Positions 22,511-31,447 of a DNA stretch of 64,000 bases are shown here, in pieces. Source of the stretch: Methylobacterium frigidaeris (lineage in GTDB: Bacteria > Pseudomonadota > Alphaproteobacteria > Rhizobiales > Beijerinckiaceae); assembly GCF_022179185.1 (NCBI RefSeq), contig NZ_BPQJ01000010.1, forward strand, positions 1-64,000. The letters are read 5' to 3'. The notes beneath the pieces are model-generated. The model saw nothing but the letters and a program-made list of their open reading frames with translations. It was not told the DNA's origin and ran no database searches. The stretch's first letter is position 1. Each line of letters begins with the position of its first letter. The position numbers and the translations under genes are program-made.

Positions 22511-23506
22511 GTGAGCGACATCGCCCTCGTCCGCGCGGACGGCGCCGTCCGGCGCCCCGCCTTCCTCCCCGCCCTGGCCTCCGTCGCGGCGGCCGCCGCC
22601 TGGATCGGGCTCTCCGCCCTCGTGGCTCTGCCGCCCGACCTCGGCGATTTCGGGTTCACCCGCGAGCTCGCCATCGGCTTCGCGGGATTCGGCGCGCTCC
22701 TCCTGGCGGCCGGCTTCCTGCACCCCGGCGAGGCCGGCCTCGTCCGGCGCATCCAGGGCTGGTCGCCCTGGCTCGTCGTGCTCGCCGGCCTCCTCGGCCT
22801 GTGGGAGCTGGCGACCGCCAAGCGCGCCTGGCTGCCGATGCCGTTCTTCCCGCCGCCGCAGGCGATCCTGGAGGTCTTCGTCGAGGATTACGCGCGGCTC
22901 GCCGACAGCGTCTGGCACTCCTTGCGCCTGCTCGCGGGCGGCTACGCCCTCGGGGCGCTCGCCGGCTTCACCCTCGGCGTGGCGATCGGCTGGTCGCGGA
23001 ACGTCGGCTACTGGGTGCACCCGGTTCTGCGCTTCGTCGGCCCGCTGCCGGCGACCGCCTGGCTGCCCCTCGCCTTCTTCGTCTTTCCGTCGAGCGGCGC
23101 CGCCTCGACCTTCCTCGTCGCGCTCGCCACCGGCTTTCCGGTCACGGTGCTGACCTGGTCGGGCATCGCCGGTGTCAACAAGGCCTATTACGACGTGGCG
23201 CGGACGCTGGGCGCCCGCGAGGGCTTCCTGATCCTCAAGGTGGCCATCCCGGCGGCCCTGCCGCACGTCTTCGTCGGCCTGTTCATGGGGCTCGGCAGCT
23301 CCTTCGCGGTGCTGGTGGTGGCCGAGATGCTGGGCGTGAAGGCCGGCCTCGGCTGGTACCTGCAATGGGCGCAAGGCTGGGCGGCCTACGCCAACATGTA
23401 CGCGGCGCTCGCCGTCATGGCCCTGGCCTGCTCGGGCCTGATCACCCTGCTGTTCCGGGTGCGCGACCGTCTCCTGTCCTGGCAGAAGGGCCTCGTCCAA
23501 TGGTAG
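22511..23506 (+). CDS. SsuC/TauC-type ABC permease
   Basis: This is an inner-membrane permease of about 331 residues. It has two extra hydrophobic spans at the N-terminus and the usual six-span core. The ATPase-contact EAA loop reads VARTLGAREGFLILKVAIPAALP. The GTG at 22511 is favoured over the one at 22505 because TGAGG then lies at a usable distance. The last codons overlap the ATPase gene by 7 bases. The extra N-terminal spans are not standard for SsuC. Confidence 0.8.
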   Translation: MSDIALVRADGAVRRPAFLPALASVAAAAAWIGLSALVALPPDLGDFGFTRELAIGFAGFGALLLAAGFLHPGEAGLVRRIQGWSPWLVVLAGLLGLWELATAKRAWLPMPFFPPPQAILEVFVEDYARLADSVWHSLRLLAGGYALGALAGFTLGVAIGWSRNVGYWVHPVLRFVGPLPATAWLPLAFFVFPSSGAASTFLVALATGFPVTVLTWSGIAGVNKAYYDVARTLGAREGFLILKVAIPAALPHVFVGLFMGLGSSFAVLVVAEMLGVKAGLGWYLQWAQGWAAYANMYAALAVMALACSGLITLLFRVRDRLLSWQKGLVQW

Positions 23507-24315
23507 CCGGCCTGATCGCGCCGTCTCGGGCGCCCGACTCCGTCCCGGCGGGGGTTCCCGCGCCGGTCCGCGGCGCCGCCCTCTCGCTGCGCGACGTGCA
23601 CCATGCCTTCGCGCTGAGGAAGGCACCGCTCCCGGTCCTCGACGGCGTCTCGTTCGACGTCGAGCCCGGCGCCTTCGTGGCCCTGCTCGGGCCCTCGGGC
23701 TGCGGGAAGTCGACGCTCCTGCGCCTCGTCGCCGGGCTCGAGCCGCCGAACGAGGGCCGGATCGCCGTCGACGGCGCTCCCTTGCGCGGCCCGCACCCGT
23801 CCCGCGGCCTCGTGTTCCAGGACCCGACACTCTATCCCTGGCGAAGCGTCATCGGCAACGTCGCGGTCGGCCCGGAGGCCCGCGGTCGAGCGCGAGCGGA
23901 AAGCGGGCGCGTCGAGGAGGCGCTGGCCCTCGTCGGGCTCTCCGGCTTCTCGGACGCCTTCCCGCACCAGCTCTCGGGGGGCATGGCGCAGCGGGTGGCG
24001 CTCGCCCGGGCCCTGGTCAACGCGCCGCCTCTGCTGCTGCTCGACGAGCCCCTGGGCAAGCTCGACTCGCTCACCCGCCTGACGATGCAGGCCGAGCTGG
24101 TGCGGCTGTGGCAGGACAAGGGCTTCACCGCCCTGCTGGTGACCCACGACGTCGAGGAAGCCCTGATGCTGGCGCAGCGCATCCTCGTCTTCTCGGATCG
24201 CCCGGCCCGGATCCGGGCGGACATCGCGTGCGACCGGCCCTATCCGCGCCACCGGGAGGATCCCGGGGTCGTCGCCGACCGTCGGGCCATCCTGGACCTT
24301 CTCGGCACCGCCTGA
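23500..24315 (+). CDS. SsuB/TauB-type ABC ATPase
   Basis: This is an ABC ATPase of 271 residues. It shows Walker A GPSGCGKS, FQDPTLYPWRSVIGNV in the Q-loop region, signature LSGGMAQRVALARAL, Walker B LLLLDEPLGKLD and switch His in VTHDVEEAL, all as in nitrate/sulfonate importers. The ATG at 23500 lies within the end of the permease gene. It completes the binding protein-permease-ATPase unit behind OsmC. Confidence 0.83.
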   Translation: MVAGLIAPSRAPDSVPAGVPAPVRGAALSLRDVHHAFALRKAPLPVLDGVSFDVEPGAFVALLGPSGCGKSTLLRLVAGLEPPNEGRIAVDGAPLRGPHPSRGLVFQDPTLYPWRSVIGNVAVGPEARGRARAESGRVEEALALVGLSGFSDAFPHQLSGGMAQRVALARALVNAPPLLLLDEPLGKLDSLTRLTMQAELVRLWQDKGFTALLVTHDVEEALMLAQRILVFSDRPARIRADIACDRPYPRHREDPGVVADRRAILDLLGTA

Positions 24316-24358
24316 GGCCGGGCCGGACCCCGGCTCGATCCCCCTGGTCCGGACCGGA

Positions 24359-25309
24359 TCAGCGGACCGGAGGCGCCCAGATCCCGAGAGCAGAGGTGTC
24401 GACGGCGCGCGGCAGCAGTCCCTCGGCGCGGAACGCGTCGGCGATCGTCTGCTGCTCGGAGAGGCCTTCCCGGGTCACGGGCTCGACCCGGTAGCTGCGA
24501 TGGGCGTTGGCCTGCAGGACGATGTCGGGCTCGAGCTTCCAGAGCGCGGCGAGCCGCGCGGCGGCCTCGGCCGGGTTCGCCTTCACCCAGGCGCCGGTCT
24601 GCGCGAGCTTGGCGAAGAGGAGACCGAGCACCGGCCCGTTCGCCGCCACGTAGGAATCGGCAGCGAGGTAGTAGCGCTTGTAGAGCGACAGCCCGCTCCC
24701 GTCGCGCAGGATGCGCGCACCCGCCTGCCGCTGCGCCGCGGTCAGAAACGGATCCCAGGCCGCCCAGGCCTCGACTCCGCCGCTCTCCAGCGCGGCCCGC
24801 CCGTCGGCCGGGCTCAAGTAGGCCGGCACGATGCTCCGGAAGGACAGCCCGGCCTCCTTGAGGGCGGCGAGGACCAGGAAGTGGTTGCCCGCCCCCTTGG
24901 TGACCGCGATCCGCTTGCCCCTCAGGTCGGCCACGGAGCGCGCCGGCGAATCCTTCGGCACGAGGATCGCCTGCGCCTCGGGCGAGGCCGCCTCCTGGGC
25001 GAGGTAGGTGATGCGCGCGCCGGCCGCCTGCGCGAAGACCGGCACCGTATCGGCGACGTCGGCCGAGACGTCGATCGACCCGGCATTCAGCGCCTCCATG
25101 ATCGGCAGGCCGCTGGTGAATTCGTGCCAGGACAGGCCGACGCCGTGCGCCGACAGCGCCTGTTCCAGGCTCCCGTCCTGGCGCAGCAGCGCGATGAGCG
25201 TCGAGGAGCGCTGGTAGCCGATGCGGAGCGTCGTGGCGGCGCGCGCGCTGCGGCTCAGGACGGCCGAGGCCGCAAGGCCCGCGAGCAGGGTTCGGCGGGA
25301 GGTCGGCAT
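24359..25309 (-). CDS. SsuA-like sulfonate binding protein (orphan)
   Basis: This is a periplasmic binding protein of 316 residues in the SsuA family, with leader SRRTLLAGLAASAVL (Tat-like) and mature start TTLRIGYQRSSTLIALLR. Diagnostic motifs include FTSGLPIMEALNAGSIDVS, GDTVPVFA-like DVADTVPVFAQAAGA, and KGAGNHFLVLAALKEAGL. It is convergent with the ATPase gene and has no permease or ATPase of its own, so it may feed the neighbouring SsuBC-like system with aliphatic sulfonates. The ATG at 25309 is used instead of the first frame start at 25408, which would put 33 unrelated residues before the leader. Confidence 0.82.
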   Translation of the reverse strand: MPTSRRTLLAGLAASAVLSRSARAATTLRIGYQRSSTLIALLRQDGSLEQALSAHGVGLSWHEFTSGLPIMEALNAGSIDVSADVADTVPVFAQAAGARITYLAQEAASPEAQAILVPKDSPARSVADLRGKRIAVTKGAGNHFLVLAALKEAGLSFRSIVPAYLSPADGRAALESGGVEAWAAWDPFLTAAQRQAGARILRDGSGLSLYKRYYLAADSYVAANGPVLGLLFAKLAQTGAWVKANPAEAAARLAALWKLEPDIVLQANAHRSYRVEPVTREGLSEQQTIADAFRAEGLLPRAVDTSALGIWAPPVR

Positions 25310-25704
25310 CGGATCGGATCCTCGGATGATGGTGGAATGACGCGGAAGGACCCGCGCCACCAGGGCAGGATGACGATACCGATAGATCACGATGAGTTCG
25401 GCGTGCAAGGAACCACGGGTGGGATTCCCCCGCGTTTCCGACAGTTCTGGCGAGATATTCCGACCTCGGCGACGTGAGCGGCACCTGGGAACTTGCCTCC
25501 CGACGACCTGAGAAATCGCTTCTCTTCTCTCGGCAGAGCAGGGAATAATATTTCTCTCGAAGCCTCGGCTTTGGAATGGCGCAGCCTCGCGGGCTGGCCC
25601 AGTATCGGCGATGCGTCCGACGCCCGATCGTCATCGCTCCGGCCTTGCGCGAAGCGACCCGCCGCCCGGGCCGTCCCGCTCCACGACGATTCGGGGGTCT
25701 CATC
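25310..25704. promoter_or_regulatory. Divergent promoter region, ssuA-like / metQ-like
   Basis: This 395-base gap lies between two divergent binding-protein genes. It contains an AT-rich patch (gggaataatatttctctcg, 25541-25559) that could hold a promoter for the plus-strand gene. No ORF here has a motif or a credible start. Coordinated sulfur-limitation control would be expected from the flanking genes. Confidence 0.35.
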
Positions 25705-26493
<789 letters not shown>

Positions 26494-26533
26494 CGTCGGG
26501 CGATCTCCTGCCTTCCCTCGCCCCGGTCGAGCC

Positions 26534-27898
26534 ATGATCCGCTTCAATGCCTTCGAGATGAACTGCGTCGGGCACCAGTCGCCCGGCCTGTGGCGCCACC
26601 CCCGCGATCGCTCGGGCGCGTACAACACCCTCGCCTACTGGACCGACCTCGCCCGGCTGCTCGAGCGCGGCGGCTTCGACGGCGTGTTCCTCGCCGACGT
26701 GGTCGGGCTCTACGACGTCTATGGCGGCTCGCCCGCCGCCGCCCTGCGGCACGCCACACAGGTGCCGGTCAACGATCCGCTCCTCGTCGTGCCGGCGATG
26801 GCGGCGGTGACCGAGCATCTCGGCTTCGGCGTCACCGTGAACCTGTCCTACGAGGCGCCCTACCTGCTCGCCCGCCGCATGACGACGCTCGACCACCTGA
26901 CGAGCGGCCGCATCGGCTGGAACGTGGTCACCGGCTACCTCGATTCCGCCGCCCGCGCGATGGGGCTCGAGCGACAGCGCGCCCACGACGACCGCTACGA
27001 CCTCGCCGAGGAGTACATGGCCGTCGTCTACGCCCTGTGGGAGGGCAGCTGGGACGATCGCGCGGTGCGGCGCGATCGGGCGGCGGGCGTGTTCACCGAT
27101 TCCTCCCGGGTCCGGGCGATCCGGCACGAGGGCCCGCATTTCCGGGTCGAGGGCGTGCATCTCGGCGAGCCCTCGCCGCAGCGCACACCGGTGATCTACC
27201 AGGCCGGGACCTCGCCCAAGGGCCGCGGCTTCGCGGCCCGCCACGCCGAATGCGTGTTCGTGTCGGGGCCCTCGCCGCAGGTGATCGCCCCGCGCGTTGC
27301 CGCGCTCCGGCAGGCGGCGTCCGACGAGGGCCGGGCGCCGGGCGACCTCCTGATCTACGCGCTCGCCACCCTCGTGGTCGCCGAGACTGACGCGCGGGCG
27401 CAGGCCAAGCTCGCCGAGTACCGCTCCTACGTCAGCCACGAGGGGGCGCTGGCGCTGATGTCGGGCTGGACCGGGGTCGACTTCTCGACCCTCGACCTCG
27501 ACGCCCAGGTCCGGCACGTCGAGAACGACGCCGGGCGCACGGCGATGGACAACGTCACGCGGGCGGATCCGAGCCGGGTCTGGACGGTGCGGGAGGTGGC
27601 CGAACACGTCGGGATCGGCGGGATCGGGCCGGTCTTCTGCGGCTCGCCCGCGACCGTGTGCGACGCGCTGGAAGCCTTCGTGGCGGCGACGGGCGTCGAC
27701 GGGTTCAACCTCGCCTACGTGGTGGCGCACGAGACCTTCGCCGACGTGGTCGAGTTCGTCGTTCCCGAGCTGCAGCGGCGGGGGCGCTACCCGACCGCGT
27801 ATCGCGACGGTCCGCTGCGGCGGAAGCTGTTCGGGCGCGACCGGGTCGACGCGGCGCATCCGGCGGCGGGCCACCGGCACGCCTCCGGTGCGGCGTGA
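26534..27898 (+). CDS. DmoA/NtaA-like FMN-dependent monooxygenase
   Basis: This is a 454-residue member of the bacterial luciferase-like (LLM) group, NtaA/SnaA/DszA/DmoA branch. These enzymes use FMNH2 from a separate reductase to oxygenate thioethers, sulfonates or chelators. Similarity to dimethyl-sulfide monooxygenase DmoA is suggested by NAFEMNCVGHQSPGLWRHP, VGLYDVYGGS, RMTTLDHLTSGRIGWNVVT and the C-terminal GFNLAY and KLFG segments. Following a MetQ-like and an SsuA-like protein, it fits desulfurisation of organosulfur compounds. The reductase partner is not in the window. It could instead cleave another thioether or chelator. Confidence 0.8.
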   Translation: MIRFNAFEMNCVGHQSPGLWRHPRDRSGAYNTLAYWTDLARLLERGGFDGVFLADVVGLYDVYGGSPAAALRHATQVPVNDPLLVVPAMAAVTEHLGFGVTVNLSYEAPYLLARRMTTLDHLTSGRIGWNVVTGYLDSAARAMGLERQRAHDDRYDLAEEYMAVVYALWEGSWDDRAVRRDRAAGVFTDSSRVRAIRHEGPHFRVEGVHLGEPSPQRTPVIYQAGTSPKGRGFAARHAECVFVSGPSPQVIAPRVAALRQAASDEGRAPGDLLIYALATLVVAETDARAQAKLAEYRSYVSHEGALALMSGWTGVDFSTLDLDAQVRHVENDAGRTAMDNVTRADPSRVWTVREVAEHVGIGGIGPVFCGSPATVCDALEAFVAATGVDGFNLAYVVAHETFADVVEFVVPELQRRGRYPTAYRDGPLRRKLFGRDRVDAAHPAAGHRHASGAA

Positions 27899-27926
27899 TC
27901 GGCCTCGCGGTGCGGCCGCGGCCGAT
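27898..27926. terminator. Hairpin between convergent genes
   Basis: Arms ATCGGCC (27898-27904) and GGCCGAT (27920-27926) pair exactly around a GC-rich 15-base loop. It starts at the last base of the monooxygenase stop and lies between two convergent genes, as expected for a shared transcription stop. There is no clear T-run. Confidence 0.4.
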
Positions 27927-28001
27927 GGCAGGTACAACGCCATTCGACAGGCGGACGACCGTGAGCATCGCAGGAGCGATCGATCGGGACTCCGCGGATC
28001 G

Positions 28002-29951
28002 TCACGCCACCTGATCCCGCTTCAGATCCCGAAAGCCCGCAATGCGGCCGGCGATCGCGCTCGCCGCCACCGTGGCGGGGCTGGCGAGCCAGACCTGCCC
28101 GGGTCCCGACCGCCCCGGGAAGTTGCGGTTGATGGCCGAGATCGTGACTTGCTCGCGGGTCTCCGAGGCGCCCGGGCCGCAATTGGCGCAGGCGCCGCAG
28201 GCGGGCTGCATCACCTCCGCGCCGACCGCCGCGAAGGTCTCGAGGTAGCCCTTCGCCTCGCAGTAGCGGCGCACGTCGAGGGTGCCGAACTGCAGGATCA
28301 GCCGAACCCCCGGCGCGACCGTGAGGCCGCGCGCCGCCGCCCAGGACAGGACCTCGTGGTAGCGGTCGAAATCCTCCCGCTTGCCGGCGGTGCACGAGCC
28401 GCCATAGGCGATGTCGATCGTCACCGGAGCCTCGAGGGCGTCGAGCGCGATGCCGTTGCCGGGATCTCCCGGGCGCGCCAGCATCGGCGACAGCGACGCC
28501 ACCTCCACCGTGACTTCGGCCGCGTAGGCGGCGCCCGGGTCGCTGCGCATCCAGTCCTCCAGGGCGGGCGCCGCGCCGCGGCGCTCCTTCAGGAAGCGCA
28601 GGGTCTCGGCATCGGGCGCGACGACGCCGGTGAAGCCGCCGAGCTCGGCGGTCATGTTGGTGAGCGTCGCCCGCTCGTCGGTGGAGAGCGCCGCGACCGC
28701 GTCGCCGACGAACTCGAACACCCGGCCGACGCCGAGCCCGGCACGGATCTCAGGGCGCGCCAGGAGGTGCAGCACGATGTCCTTGGCGCCGACGCCCGGG
28801 GGCAACGCGCCGTTGAGCGCGACCCGGACGCTCTCCGGCATCGCGAACCGCACCGCGCCGGTGACGAAGGCGTTGGCGATGTCGGTCGTGCCGACCCCGA
28901 AGGCAACGCAGCCGAGCGCACCGGCATGCGGCGTGTGCGAATCGGTGCCGACCACGAGCTGGCCCGGGAGCGCGTAGCGTTCGGCCATCAGCGCGTGCGA
29001 GATGCCCTCCGAGCCCGGCCCGTCGGCGAGGTATCCGTGGTGGGTGAGGCCGTGCTCGGCCACGAAGGCGCGGTGGGCGCGCGACGCCGCGGCGACGTGG
29101 GGCATCAGGTGCCGATGGGCGTGGCTGAGATGCGTGTAGGAGTAGTGGTCCTCGAAGGCGAGGATCGAGGCGGGATCGTGCAGGGCGAGATCGCCCCCGA
29201 ACGTCTCCCCCAGCAGGTGGCGGGCCATGCCGGTGTAGATGTCATGGATGAAGCGCAGATCCGCGCGCACGAAGCCGCTCTGACCCGCCTCCCCGACCGA
29301 CGGGCATGACGGCGTCGCCAGCGCGTGGCGCCGCACGACCTTCTCGAAGTAGGTCCGCGGCCGGCCGTCGTCGGGAAGCGGGGCGGGCCGGGCCCCGGCG
29401 AGCTGGGTCCGACCGTAGGGGAGGAGCCCGCCGGCGCGCAGGATCGCGGCCGCGAGGGGATCGCGGCCGGCGACGAGCTCGTCCACCGTCACCGCCTCGC
29501 CGGCTTGGACACGGGCGACGAGGCTCATGTCCGTCGAGGTGAAGAGCCCGAGATTGTCAGCGTTCTGGCGGTAGATGCGCTCGAAGCTCTCGGCGATCAC
29601 CAGGCGGATGCCGGAGAGTCGCTCGGCCAGCGGCGCGTGCTCGCGCGAGGAGCCCTTGCCGTAGCGCGCTCCCCCCACCAGCACCGAGAACCCGCCGGCT
29701 TTGAGCGCGCCGGGCGCGATCGGCGTCTCGTCCCCGGCCCGGAAGCCGATATGGGCGTGGCCGGCAAGCGTCGCGTCGAAATGGACCAGCGAGGGCACCG
29801 GCGTGATCTCGTCGGTCGAGATCTCGGCCCGCAGGGGATGGGCGTCGGCGAGGGAGAGGTCCTCGCCGGCGAGCTGGCGGCGGACCAGATCCGGATCCGC
29901 CGCGAGGTGAAGGACGCGCCCGGGCAGCGCGAGGGTGGCGGGTGCGCTCAA
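28002..29951 (-). CDS. Aconitase-family dehydratase, swivel domain first
   Basis: This is a 649-residue hydro-lyase with a [4Fe-4S] cluster. Residues about 1-200 are the small swivel (LeuD-like) domain with DEITPV and YGKGSSREHAPL. The large catalytic (LeuC-like) part follows, with GTDSHTPHAGALG, a cluster Cys in YGGSCTAGKREDF, the Cys pair in ACGACANCGPG, and NRNFPGRSG. This domain order is that of AcnB without its HEAT domain, the reverse of AcnA. The start is a TTG at 29951 overlapping the MFS stop (TTGA). Next to a carrier and a lyase/CoA-transferase, it probably hydrates or dehydrates a methyl-branched acid such as citramalate/mesaconate or 3-hydroxy-3-methylglutarate, rather than serving in leucine synthesis; the substrate is inferred only. 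Confidence 0.82.
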   Translation of the reverse strand: MSAPATLALPGRVLHLAADPDLVRRQLAGEDLSLADAHPLRAEISTDEITPVPSLVHFDATLAGHAHIGFRAGDETPIAPGALKAGGFSVLVGGARYGKGSSREHAPLAERLSGIRLVIAESFERIYRQNADNLGLFTSTDMSLVARVQAGEAVTVDELVAGRDPLAAAILRAGGLLPYGRTQLAGARPAPLPDDGRPRTYFEKVVRRHALATPSCPSVGEAGQSGFVRADLRFIHDIYTGMARHLLGETFGGDLALHDPASILAFEDHYSYTHLSHAHRHLMPHVAAASRAHRAFVAEHGLTHHGYLADGPGSEGISHALMAERYALPGQLVVGTDSHTPHAGALGCVAFGVGTTDIANAFVTGAVRFAMPESVRVALNGALPPGVGAKDIVLHLLARPEIRAGLGVGRVFEFVGDAVAALSTDERATLTNMTAELGGFTGVVAPDAETLRFLKERRGAAPALEDWMRSDPGAAYAAEVTVEVASLSPMLARPGDPGNGIALDALEAPVTIDIAYGGSCTAGKREDFDRYHEVLSWAAARGLTVAPGVRLILQFGTLDVRRYCEAKGYLETFAAVGAEVMQPACGACANCGPGASETREQVTISAINRNFPGRSGPGQVWLASPATVAASAIAGRIAGFRDLKRDQVA

Positions 29952-31375
29952 TGGGAGATCTTCTCGAGTTCGAGCCCGGTGGTGCGCGGCCCCATCAGGC
30001 CGATCGTCAGCATCACCACGCTCATCGCGCCGGCGATGAACACGAACACCCCGGTCACCCCGAAATGCTCCAGCATGAACGCGATCAGGAAGGCGTTCAC
30101 GATCGCCGAGAACCGGCTCCAGGAATAGACGAAACCGACCGCCCGGGTGCGGATCCCGGTCGGGAACAGCTCCTGCTGGTAGGTATGATAGCTGTACGAG
30201 ATGATGTTGCCGGCGAGCGTCAGCATCACCCCGAGGCTCACGATCGCGACGGCGCTCGAGGCCTGCGAGAACAGCAGCCCGCAGACGATGTTGACCCCGG
30301 CCATCGCCACGATGACGTGCTTGCGCTCGAACCGGTCGGCGATGAGGAGGCCGATGAGCGGGCCGACGGGGGCGGCGAGCGCGATCAGCGTGGTGTAGCC
30401 GAGGCTCGTCGTCACGGTGATGCCCTGCTTGATGAGCAGCGTCGGAACCCAGTTGGCGAAGCCGTAATAGCCGATCGTCTGGAAGATGTTGAACAGGATC
30501 ATCATCACGGCGCGCCGGCCGTAGGGAGGCGCCCACATCTCGGCGAACCGGGTGTGGTGCACCACCGTCTCGGCCGGGCCCGGCGGTGGCAGCGGCCGGC
30601 CGATGTCGCGCTCGACGGCGCGCTCGAGCCCGGTCATCACCCGGTCGGCCTCGTCGAGCCGGCCCTTCATGGCGAGCCAGCGCGGGCTCTCCGGCAATTC
30701 GCGGCGCAGCCACCAGACGAAGACCGCGCCGATGCAGCCGATCAGCACCACCCAGCGCCAGCCGTCGAGGCCGAGCGGCGCGTGCGGCACCAGGAGGTAG
30801 GCGAGGTAGGCGACGACCGGCACCGCCGAGAAGCCGAAGGCCTGGCAGAGCGCGTTGGCACGCCCGCGCAGGTGCTTGGGCACCAGCTCCGAGACGTAGG
30901 TGCCGATGGTGACGATCTCGACGCCGATGCCGAGCCCGGCGATGAAGCGCCAGAGGTTGACCCCGAACGCCGTATCCTGGAACGCCATAACGCCGTTGGC
31001 GGCGCAGTACCACAGGAGCGACCAGGTGAAGATCGACCGGCGCCCGAAGCGGTCCGACAGGAAGCCGCACGCAATGGTGCCGAGGAACAGCCCCGAGAAC
31101 AGGGCGGCGACGAAGCTCGCGACGCCCGTCGTGCCGAACAGGCCGTGGGTCGTTGGCGTCAGGATGCCGGACTTCACCAGCCCGGGCGCGACGACGCCGG
31201 TGAACAGCAGGTCGTAGAGCTCGAAGAAGAAGCCGAGGCCGAGCAGCATCACCAGCCGCCACACGGTGCGGGTGGCGGGGAGCCGGTCGAGACGGGCCGA
31301 GATCGTCCCGGCACCGGCGACGACGGGCGCCTCGGCGGCCGCGATGGGGACGGCCTGCGCGACGGTGAGGGTCAT
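29948..31375 (-). CDS. MFS carrier for an organic acid (metabolite:H+ symporter type)
   Basis: This is a 475-residue major-facilitator carrier with 12 predicted spans. The loop-2 motif appears as GFLSDRFGRR, a sugar-porter/metabolite:H+ symporter style repeat as RGRANAL, and PESPRWLAMKG follows span 6. A long cytosolic loop separates the halves. It is placed between the lyase/CoA-transferase gene and the dehydratase, with a four-base overlap into the latter, so it likely imports the substrate that these enzymes break down. Confidence 0.85.
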   Translation of the reverse strand: MTLTVAQAVPIAAAEAPVVAGAGTISARLDRLPATRTVWRLVMLLGLGFFFELYDLLFTGVVAPGLVKSGILTPTTHGLFGTTGVASFVAALFSGLFLGTIACGFLSDRFGRRSIFTWSLLWYCAANGVMAFQDTAFGVNLWRFIAGLGIGVEIVTIGTYVSELVPKHLRGRANALCQAFGFSAVPVVAYLAYLLVPHAPLGLDGWRWVVLIGCIGAVFVWWLRRELPESPRWLAMKGRLDEADRVMTGLERAVERDIGRPLPPPGPAETVVHHTRFAEMWAPPYGRRAVMMILFNIFQTIGYYGFANWVPTLLIKQGITVTTSLGYTTLIALAAPVGPLIGLLIADRFERKHVIVAMAGVNIVCGLLFSQASSAVAIVSLGVMLTLAGNIISYSYHTYQQELFPTGIRTRAVGFVYSWSRFSAIVNAFLIAFMLEHFGVTGVFVFIAGAMSVVMLTIGLMGPRTTGLELEKISH

Positions 31376-31447
31376 GGGTAGCCTCCTGGCGGTTTCCTCG
31401 AGGGACCCGCCGGCGTCTGACGCGCCGTGCGGGGACGTGAACTCAGG

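Noticed and set aside
28002..29951. Leucine-synthesis isopropylmalate isomerase
   Set aside because: LeuC and LeuD are normally separate, and the gene is coupled to a carrier and a lyase/CoA-transferase rather than to leuB; the assignment was kept at family level.
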